Positions 6,643-11,579 of a stretch of 11,579 nt of DNA are shown here, piece by piece (positions within the stretch are counted from its first letter, which is position 1; every line of letters begins with the position of its first letter). The stretch is from an uncultured Bacteroidales bacterium (GTDB lineage: Bacteria > Bacteroidota > Bacteroidia > Bacteroidales > Paludibacteraceae). The stretch spans positions 1 through 11,579 of the forward strand of contig CAIUKZ010000315.1 in assembly GCA_903899865.1 (NCBI GenBank), given 5' to 3'. The notes below the pieces were generated by a model that ran no database searches, was not told the origin of the DNA, and saw only the letters and a program-made list of their open reading frames with translations. The position numbers and the translations under genes were made by a program.

Positions 6643-7578
6643 ACTGGGATACACGTTTGTTTTTTCTTTTACCCAATTCGGGTTGTGTATTTTTATTCGA
6701 GTACTGTCAAATTTCAATTCGTTTTTCTTGGGTAAATCCAAGAAGTATTCTTCCTTGTTTTTGTTCGTTAGATTTCTACCTCTTAGCCAAATATTGAAAT
6801 CCTTCAGTTGGAAATAGGTGATGCCATGAGCTATCGCCCAGTCTGCCCAGTCACTAACAGGCTCATTTACTTTTACTTTGTCTGTGCCAATGGCGGTATA
6901 GAAATCATTTTTTGAAAGTTGATATCCCCAAGCTGATGGATTTTCAAGAAACTGTTTCATAGCCAATATTCGAAATACATACCTACTTGTTTCTGCTGTG
7001 AGCAACATATCAAAAAACGTTCCAACTTTTTGTTTGTCTATCTCGCCCGATATTCTTCCCATGCCACCATTGTACGAAGCTGCCACGGTCAACCAATCGT
7101 TGTATTTCGTATAAGCACGTTTCAGATACTTGCATGCTGCCACCGTCGATTTCTCAAGGTGGTAGCGCTCGTCCACCTCGTCATTTACTTCCAGACCAAA
7201 TTCCTGAGCTGTCTTGGGCATCAACTGCCAAAACCCAGCAGCTTGTACAGGAGATAATGCTCTAGGGTCTAAATTGCTCTCCACCACGGCCAAATACTTA
7301 AAATCATCAGGAACACCATTGGCTTTTAAAATCGGTTCAATGATAGGAAAATATTTATTTGCACGTTTGATAATTAGAAGACTGGATGAATGACTGTATC
7401 CAATATTCATTTGCTCCCTGTCATACCGCTCTCTTAAGTCATACCTATCCAAAACAACTTCTTGTCCTCCAAAGTTCACTTTATCAGGAATGGAGAATGT
7501 ACTGATGTTATCCACCGAATACACCTTGCAGCCGGTCCACATTACGCAAACCAATAGTGTTAATTTTATTACCTTCAT
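6631..7578 (-). CDS. Membrane-bound lytic murein transglycosylase (GH23, MltD-like)
   Basis: This enzyme cleaves the glycan chains of peptidoglycan in the periplasm, leaving 1,6-anhydro-muropeptides. The 315-residue protein has a goose-lysozyme-like SLT domain at about residues 86-200: YLAVVESNLDPRAL with catalytic Glu100, then AAGFWQLMPKTAQEFGL, then VAACKYLKRAY, and the AASYNGG motif. I start it at the ATG at 7578, giving MKVIKLTLLVCVMWTGC, a signal sequence with a possible lipobox (WTGC; Cys17). The reading frame extends 14 codons further to 7620, but that ATG falls in the loop of a palindromic element and the extra residues are not a signal peptide. No LysM domain is visible, unlike E. 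coli MltD. The -7 element at 7718-7725 probably drives it, and the barrel gene follows after 37 bases. A role in wall remodelling is expected; no secretion cluster adjoins. Confidence 0.88.
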   Translation of the reverse strand: MKVIKLTLLVCVMWTGCKVYSVDNISTFSIPDKVNFGGQEVVLDRYDLRERYDREQMNIGYSHSSSLLIIKRANKYFPIIEPILKANGVPDDFKYLAVVESNLDPRALSPVQAAGFWQLMPKTAQEFGLEVNDEVDERYHLEKSTVAACKYLKRAYTKYNDWLTVAASYNGGMGRISGEIDKQKVGTFFDMLLTAETSRYVFRILAMKQFLENPSAWGYQLSKNDFYTAIGTDKVKVNEPVSDWADWAIAHGITYFQLKDFNIWLRGRNLTNKNKEEYFLDLPKKNELKFDSTRIKIHNPNWVKEKTNVYPSAIQ

Positions 7579-7604
7579 GTGTTTGTAATTTAAGCCTTCG
7601 CATG

Positions 7605-7642
7605 CCCCTCTCCCGTTCATGACGGGATAAACTGCAGAGAGG
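7605..7642. repeat. Palindromic CCTCTC...GAGAGG element, copy B
   Basis: An outer stem CCTCTC (7607-7612) with GAGAGG (7637-7642) surrounds an inner 5-bp hairpin CCCGT/ACGGG (7612-7626, sharing one base). On the minus strand it carries CCTCTCTGC, CGTCAT and GGGAGAGGGG in the same order as copy A (2733-2813) but with a shorter middle. It lies in the 5' leader of the transglycosylase gene, between its promoter and its ATG. Confidence 0.5.
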
Positions 7643-7717
7643 ATGTGAAGTTAGTATTGTTTAAATAAGCCCTTGCGTGTCCAAAATTTCTATTATGGTA
7701 AGGGGTATTCCAATGCA

Positions 7718-7725
7718 CAAAGATA
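7718..7725 (-). promoter_or_regulatory. Bacteroidetes-type -7 element of the transglycosylase gene
   Basis: The minus strand reads TATCTTTG, an exact TAnnTTTG match, about 140 bases upstream of the ATG at 7578. It faces away from the coaD promoter at 7810-7817, making a divergent promoter region. The leader it implies contains the palindromic element at 7605-7642. Confidence 0.5.
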
Positions 7726-7809
7726 CAGTTAGTGTCCTAATTAATGACTCTATTTTCCTAAAAAAGCAAACTAATCCTTATTTTTCTCTATCTCTATTTC
7801 AAAAATATC

Positions 7810-7817
7810 TATCTTTG
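7810..7817 (+). promoter_or_regulatory. Bacteroidetes-type -7 element of the coaD operon
   Basis: TATCTTTG matches TAnnTTTG exactly, 55 bases before the coaD ATG. No clear -33 TTG is seen; the upstream stretch is T- and C-rich. The gene-free region 7579-7872 holds this, the opposing promoter and the palindrome at 7605-7642, and nothing else I can support. Confidence 0.55.
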
Positions 7818-7872
7818 TCTAAGCTCATTGGAGCCAACAGACTGTTCATCTTAGCATAATAAAGCATTGTCA

Positions 7873-8325
7873 ATGAAACGAGCAATATTTCCAGGCACTT
7901 TTGATCCATTCACAGTGGGACATTATTCCATTGTAGAGCGAGGATTGTGTATATTTGATGAAATCATCATTGGTGTGGGTATCAATAAGTCCAAAAACAC
8001 CTTGTTTTCTTTAGAAAAAAGAATCGATATTATTAATCAATCGTTTGTTGATGAACCTCGTGTAAAAGTAGCATCCTATCTCAGTCTTACTGTCGATTTT
8101 GCTCTATCGGTGCAGGCCGATTTTGTATTGCGCGGTTTGCGTTCAGTGGGTGATTTTGAGTACGAGCGATCCATAGCCGATGCCAATAAAAAACTTACAG
8201 GCATTGAGACAGTTATATTGCTCACAGAGTCCAAACATTCCTTTATATCCTCTACAGTGACGCGTGAATTGTATTCTTTTGGCAAGGATATTACAGGTTT
8301 TCTCGCCCCCAATGTAAAACTTTAA
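7873..8325 (+). CDS. coaD: Pantetheine-phosphate adenylyltransferase
   Basis: CoaD transfers AMP from ATP to 4'-phosphopantetheine, giving dephospho-CoA, the penultimate step of coenzyme A synthesis. The 150-residue protein has the full nucleotidyltransferase signature: AIFPGTFDPFTVGH with the TxGH motif at 14-17, a conserved Lys near 41, RGLRSVGDFEYE (87-97) and ISSTVTRE (125-132). Length is slightly below the common 155-165. The frame can also be opened at a TTG at 7867 (adding two residues), but the ATG at 7873 gives MKRAIFPG, the usual family start, so I use it. The S41 protease gene begins 16 bases after the stop, so both are probably one operon; from memory coaD beside an S41 protease is a recurrent Bacteroidota arrangement. 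Confidence 0.96.
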   Translation: MKRAIFPGTFDPFTVGHYSIVERGLCIFDEIIIGVGINKSKNTLFSLEKRIDIINQSFVDEPRVKVASYLSLTVDFALSVQADFVLRGLRSVGDFEYERSIADANKKLTGIETVILLTESKHSFISSTVTRELYSFGKDITGFLAPNVKL

Positions 8326-8341
8326 AACACGATTTTTATAA

Positions 8342-10003
8342 ATGACAGCATCCTTCATTAAAAAAGCTATCTTTCTAACTATAAGCCTTACAACTTTTTG
8401 CAGTTCGGCTTTTTCAGATAATGTCACCAATCCCAAAAGCTTTCAAATAACCAAAAATCTTTCTATTTTCAATGCCGTAGTCCGAGAATTGGATATGCAT
8501 TATGTAGATACGATTGATTATGACAAGTTTTTTAAAAAGACGATTGATGGGATGCTCGATAAATTAGATCCCTATACCGATTATTACACCGAAGACGATA
8601 CCGAACAGTTGACCTTTATGACCAAAGGCGAATATGTAGGCATCGGCGCTGTGATTGTCAAGAAGGGGAAAAACATCATGATTGCAGACCTTTACGAAGG
8701 AAAACCTGCCCATAAAGCTGATATGAGAGTGGGTGATGTAATTCTTGAAGTAGATGGCAAAAGAGTCGTTGGTCAGAGCTCGGAGGATGTTAGTGCGCTG
8801 CTTAAAGGTCAGAAAAATTCCACAATCAAAATTAAACTCCAACGTGATGATAAATTGCTAACGAAGGAATTCCTACGTGAAAAAATTCACCTCAATCCAG
8901 TAGAGTATTCCTCTGTTTTAGCACCTGGTGTGGGCTACATTAAACTAGGTGAGTTTACCGAGCAGTCTGCACAAGAGTTTAAATCAGTAGTTTCAGAGAT
9001 GGAAAAAACTGGCGGCATACATTCACTCATTATTGACGTAAGAAACAATGGCGGGGGATTGGTAGATGAGGCGGTCAAGATTCTCGGCTATTTTCTCCCA
9101 AAAGGTACACTAGTAGCATATACCAAAGGGAAAAACAAACAATCAGATCGATCCTATAAAACACCTTTGGAACCACAGTTTCCCAATATGAAATTGACAG
9201 TGCTTACCAATCGCCTTTCTGCCTCGGCATCAGAGATATTGGCTGGTGCTATTCAGGATCTTGACCGCGGGGTGGTGGTAGGTGAGCGAACTTATGGCAA
9301 AGGACTCGTGCAAAGTGTTTATCCAGTTTATTTCAATGGAAATGTGAAAGTTACCATTGCGAAGTACTACATCCCTACAGGGCGATGCATACAAGCCATT
9401 GACTATAGCCACAGAAATGAAGATGGAAGCGTGGGACGCATTCCTGATAGTCTTACTACAGTTTTCAAAACTACTAATGGCAGAAGTGTTCGTGATGGAG
9501 GCGGCATTCTACCAGACACACTCACTACCAATGATAAAAAATGGAACATAGCTCATTACATCTACATGCAAAACTTGTATTTTGATTTTGTAAATCAATA
9601 TGTAAAAAAGCATCCTTCACTGCCTAATCCTCAAGAGTTCGTACTCAATGATCAAGATTTTTATGATTTCAAAGAATTTTTATTAAAACAGAAGTTCTCC
9701 TATACGTCACAGTCAGAGAAAGCATTTGATGAATTAGTAGAAGTGGCTAGTCTAGAGGGGTATGACAAAAGTGCTGCTGCTGAAATTGAAGCATTAAAAT
9801 TGAAACTCAAGCCAAATATTGAAAAAAACATAGAGGATAATGCTACTAAAATTAAAGAGTATTTGTGCATTGAAATCATTAAGCGATATTATTTTCAAAA
9901 AGGTGTTATTCAGTATTATATGGATAAGGATGAAGATGTGAAAGTGGCACTGTCACTACTCAAAAACGAGAGCAAAATGAAAGAAATGCTATTTATTAAG
10001 TAG
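8342..10003 (+). CDS. S41 family C-terminal processing peptidase with PDZ domain
   Basis: A periplasmic serine protease of the CtpA/Prc type, which recognises exposed C-termini through a PDZ domain and degrades or trims exported proteins. The 553-residue protein has an N-terminal signal peptide (hydrophobic 8-24, likely cut after SAFS). The helical region DKLDPYTDYYT (73-83) follows. The PDZ domain is at about 95-170 (GEYVGIGAVI, DMRVGDVILEVDG). The S41 core is at about 190-350 with GYIKLGEF, IDVRNNGGGLVDEAV and NRLSASASEILAGAIQD. By alignment with E. coli Prc (Ser452, Lys477) the catalytic pair is Ser295 and Lys320 (in TYGKGLVQ). A charged helical C-terminal region fills about 400-553. Nothing is missing. 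It is 16 bases downstream of coaD. I see no terminator after it; the DUF3307 gene has its own promoter 40 bases on. Substrates are unknown. Confidence 0.94.
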   Translation: MTASFIKKAIFLTISLTTFCSSAFSDNVTNPKSFQITKNLSIFNAVVRELDMHYVDTIDYDKFFKKTIDGMLDKLDPYTDYYTEDDTEQLTFMTKGEYVGIGAVIVKKGKNIMIADLYEGKPAHKADMRVGDVILEVDGKRVVGQSSEDVSALLKGQKNSTIKIKLQRDDKLLTKEFLREKIHLNPVEYSSVLAPGVGYIKLGEFTEQSAQEFKSVVSEMEKTGGIHSLIIDVRNNGGGLVDEAVKILGYFLPKGTLVAYTKGKNKQSDRSYKTPLEPQFPNMKLTVLTNRLSASASEILAGAIQDLDRGVVVGERTYGKGLVQSVYPVYFNGNVKVTIAKYYIPTGRCIQAIDYSHRNEDGSVGRIPDSLTTVFKTTNGRSVRDGGGILPDTLTTNDKKWNIAHYIYMQNLYFDFVNQYVKKHPSLPNPQEFVLNDQDFYDFKEFLLKQKFSYTSQSEKAFDELVEVASLEGYDKSAAAEIEALKLKLKPNIEKNIEDNATKIKEYLCIEIIKRYYFQKGVIQYYMDKDEDVKVALSLLKNESKMKEMLFIK

Positions 10004-10042
10004 TTTTTTTGAATTCAATAAGTTAAAATCGAAAAGATATCG

Positions 10043-10050
10043 TATTTTTG
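10043..10050 (+). promoter_or_regulatory. Bacteroidetes-type -7 element of the DUF3307 gene
   Basis: TATTTTTG matches TAnnTTTG, 32 bases upstream of the ATG at 10083, in the same sequence style (G/C-flanked, followed by CGAC) as other promoters in this phylum. No clear -33 element is seen at the right spacing. Confidence 0.5.
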
Positions 10051-10082
10051 CGACAATTATAATAACCAGAATCAATACTTCA

Positions 10083-10481
10083 ATGACCAGATTTTTACTA
10101 ATTTTACTCATTCACATGTTAGGCGATTTCTTTTTTCAAGGTGATAACATGATTTGGCTTAAATATTTCAGACTCAAAAGTTTGTTTGGTCATTCGTTTA
10201 TTTACTTTATCTGTTTGTTGTTGTTTAGCCCGTTGTTGCTTCAAATCCCATTTTGGTATTGCCTTCTTTTTGCTGTTGTGAATGGATTGTTGCACCTCGG
10301 TGTAGATTATTATACCGGAATTTTACGTAAAAAGTATTGGGAAAAAGACGAAACGATGTATGCCACCATCATGGGGATAGACCAAGTGGCGCATATCGCT
10401 TGTTTGGTAATCAGTTTCTTAATGATTGTGCCTGATGGTTTTCATTACATATCACCTTATTATGAATTGTTACCTTATTAA
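10083..10481 (+). CDS. DUF3307-like integral membrane protein
   Basis: A 132-residue inner-membrane protein of unknown function that I assign to the DUF3307 (PF11750) family by its pattern. It opens with a membrane segment containing HMLGDFFFQ (11-19), followed by a Lys-containing loop and GHSFIYFICLLLFSPLLL. Next comes WYCLLFAVVNGLLHLGVDYYTGILRKKYW, and then DQVAHIACLVISFLMIV. The H-x-x-x-D-F-x-x-Q start, the internal His residues and the D-Q-x-x-H near the C-terminus are the conserved polar positions of the family; their place in or near membrane helices suggests metal or substrate binding, but that is inference. About four hydrophobic segments are visible. It has its own promoter and is followed 30 bases later by a terminator, so it appears to be transcribed alone. 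Confidence 0.75.
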   Translation: MTRFLLILLIHMLGDFFFQGDNMIWLKYFRLKSLFGHSFIYFICLLLFSPLLLQIPFWYCLLFAVVNGLLHLGVDYYTGILRKKYWEKDETMYATIMGIDQVAHIACLVISFLMIVPDGFHYISPYYELLPY

Positions 10482-10507
10482 TTTGATTATTAATTTATAA
10501 TGATATA

Positions 10508-10539
10508 CAAAAGAGTGTTGAACATACACTCTTTTTTTT
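10508..10539 (+). terminator. Intrinsic terminator of the DUF3307 gene
   Basis: An 8-bp stem AAGAGTGT (10511-10518) with ACACTCTT (10526-10533), a 7-base loop and a run of eight Ts (10532-10539). It ends only 9 bases before the methyltransferase ATG, so the methyltransferase mRNA must either start inside or very near the hairpin or depend on read-through. Confidence 0.8.
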
Positions 10540-10548
10540 GTGTTTGTG

Positions 10549-11334
10549 ATGAATATGAATATAACTTGGCGTATTAGTAGCTTGCTAAAGCATATTTCTA
10601 AATCAAGAAATACCTATGGATTTGGAGTGCATTCTCCTTTTCTGTTTCATTTTACAAAATTTATTCTCAACGAAAAGCATCGGTTTTATGTCTTTCGCAA
10701 CATAGAGCAACTGAGGTCTACTTTGAAAAATGATCATCGCACCATTTCATCAGTTGACTTTGGCACAGGGAAGACACCTGTTCGAAAAGTCTCGACCATA
10801 GCCCGAACCTCCCTCTCTTCGCCTAAGAAACTCAGGCTTCTCTATCGAATTATTAATGCCTATAAGTGTAAGAATATTCTCGAATTGGGAACGTCCTTAG
10901 GAGTCTCTACGGCTTATTTGGCAACCCCTACTCATCAGTTGCGTTGTGTTTCTATCGAAGGGAATAAGCAACTTGCTTCCATAGCAGTTGATAATTTGTC
11001 AATCCTAGGAGTGAACAATGTATCAGTCATTGATGAGAATATCGATTTGTGTCTAGATGATGTCATCGGCACCTTTGAAACACTTGATTTTGTGTTTATC
11101 GACGCCAATCATCGAAGCATTCCGCTCAACAATTATTTCGAAAAATGCATTAGGAATATCAATGAACATTCTGTTATTGTAGTTGACGACATTCATTGGT
11201 CAAAGGATATGTACAAGGCTTGGAATCAGATACAAGCACATCCTGCCGTAACTTCTACTATCAGCACTTATCATTTCGGCATTGTGTTTTTTAATACCCA
11301 TTTAACCAAAAAACATTATCACATGATGTTCTAA
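10549..11334 (+). CDS. Class I SAM-dependent methyltransferase
   Basis: A cytoplasmic Rossmann-fold methyltransferase of 261 residues. The AdoMet-binding motif I is NILELGTSLGVSTAYLA (109-125), the acidic end of strand two is Glu137 in CVSIEGNKQ, strand four carries DFVFIDANH (180-188) and strand five VIVVDDIHW (209-217). This order resembles the O-methyltransferase/Methyltransf_24 group. The N-terminal region has YGFGVHSPFLF (23-33), a motif I associate with a group of uncharacterised Bacteroidota methyltransferases. The substrate is unknown. The frame can be opened at a GTG at 10540, but that codon borders the T-tract of the preceding terminator; ATG at 10549 or 10555 is more likely. No Shine-Dalgarno or clear TAnnTTTG promoter is seen between the terminator and the start, which is odd. 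A weak terminator may follow at 11392. Confidence 0.85.
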   Translation: MNMNITWRISSLLKHISKSRNTYGFGVHSPFLFHFTKFILNEKHRFYVFRNIEQLRSTLKNDHRTISSVDFGTGKTPVRKVSTIARTSLSSPKKLRLLYRIINAYKCKNILELGTSLGVSTAYLATPTHQLRCVSIEGNKQLASIAVDNLSILGVNNVSVIDENIDLCLDDVIGTFETLDFVFIDANHRSIPLNNYFEKCIRNINEHSVIVVDDIHWSKDMYKAWNQIQAHPAVTSTISTYHFGIVFFNTHLTKKHYHMMF

Positions 11335-11391
11335 ATCATAGTTAAAGGTGAAAGTATTACCATTACAATTTTATAAAATAACAATTGGTAT

Positions 11392-11413
11392 AGGCGCTTA
11401 GACCGCCCTTTTT
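11392..11413 (+). terminator. Possible weak terminator after the methyltransferase gene
   Basis: GGCG (11393-11396) pairs with CGCC (11404-11407) across a 7-base loop, followed by C and five Ts. The stem is only four G/C pairs, so this is a candidate only. Confidence 0.35.
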
Positions 11414-11435
11414 GTGACAAGAATATTCAAAGAGC

Positions 11436-11489
11436 AACTCCGAAGGAGTTAAATGTAAATAACCTCCAGTAAACTTGCGCAACTGGGGG
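11436..11489. repeat. Two short palindromes opening the right-edge repeat cluster
   Basis: AACTCC-GAA-GGAGTT (11436-11450) is a perfect 6-bp hairpin. CCTCCAGT (11463-11470) pairs with ACTGGGGG (11482-11489), one G-U pair included. Both resemble the AACCCCGAAG-type palindromes just downstream and look like members of a dispersed Bacteroidota intergenic repeat family. Confidence 0.6.
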
Positions 11490-11496
11490 ATACGAA

Positions 11497-11579
11497 TATC
11501 TGAGCATCAACAACCCCGAAGTGGGTTGAACAACAATGTAATAACAACATTCAACCCACTTCGGGGTTGTGTATCTGAG
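11497..11579. repeat. Long 21-bp inverted repeat flanked by TATCTGAG direct repeats
   Basis: A perfect 21-bp inverted repeat (11510-11530 with 11550-11570) encloses a 19-base spacer. Each arm is itself nearly self-complementary (AACCC...GGGTT). The 8-base word TATCTGAG occurs just outside at 11497-11504 and 11572-11579, giving a 75-base period; the second copy abuts the window end, so the array may continue. The stretch 11335-11579 contains no gene. Confidence 0.75.

Noticed and set aside
7677..7859. 60-codon plus-strand open frame between the divergent genes
   Set aside because: Runs through both promoter elements, has a non-ATG start and no recognisable content.
8143..8436. 97-codon minus-strand open frame across the coaD/S41 junction
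   Set aside because: Covers the conserved end of CoaD and the signal peptide of the S41 protease; no independent signal.
10540..10548. GTG start for the methyltransferase
   Set aside because: It abuts the T-tract of the preceding terminator and adds only three residues; the ATG at 10549 or 10555 is more plausible.
11497..11579. CRISPR array
   Set aside because: The repeats are palindromic units of different sequence with a long inverted repeat; there is no series of identical direct repeats with spacers and no cas gene.
1..11579. A new multi-gene defence, mobile or biosynthetic system
   Set aside because: The genes are standard housekeeping and envelope functions in separate transcription units; there is no transposase, integrase, nuclease, toxin or biosynthetic cluster.
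1..11579. tRNA or rRNA genes
   Set aside because: The intergenic gaps were read for cloverleaf-like pairings and conserved rRNA stretches; none was seen.

Overview
The window looks like ordinary chromosome of a member of the Bacteroidota. Three things point there: near-perfect TAnnTTTG promoter elements of the Bacteroidetes type (three of them TATCTTTG), no obvious Shine-Dalgarno sequences at the starts examined, and the gene content (XylE-like sugar porter, PF13568-type outer-membrane barrel, SPII lipoproteins, S41 protease behind coaD, DUF3307 protein). No order or genus can be fixed from this sequence alone.

Layout. Positions 1-534 hold the 3' part of a XylE-like sugar/proton symporter, ended by a strong hairpin terminator. 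Positions 730-2526 hold an AsnB-type glutamine-dependent asparagine synthetase with its own promoter and a leader inverted repeat; a near-identical second copy of the upstream terminator follows it, so this AT-rich gene is bracketed by a roughly 60-bp direct repeat. Positions 2817-5815 (minus strand) hold argS followed by an unrecognised TPR-like lipoprotein, probably one transcription unit. Positions 5928-7578 (minus) hold a lytic transglycosylase (GH23/MltD-like) followed by a small outer-membrane beta-barrel and a strong terminator. A roughly 290-bp divergent promoter region (7579-7872) separates these from coaD and an S41 C-terminal processing protease (7873-10003, plus strand, 16-bp gap). 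A DUF3307 membrane protein (10083-10481) has its own promoter and a terminator, then comes a class I SAM methyltransferase (10549-11334). The window ends in a gene-free run of palindromic repeats (11436-11579).

The genes are mainly housekeeping (translation, CoA synthesis, asparagine synthesis) and envelope functions (transglycosylase, barrel, lipoprotein, periplasmic protease). I see no phage genes, transposase, CRISPR array, defence system or biosynthetic cluster. The real curiosities are intergenic: the duplicated terminator flanking asnB, the CCTCTC...GAGAGG palindromic elements at two loci, a nested stem-loop behind asnB, and the palindrome cluster at the right edge.
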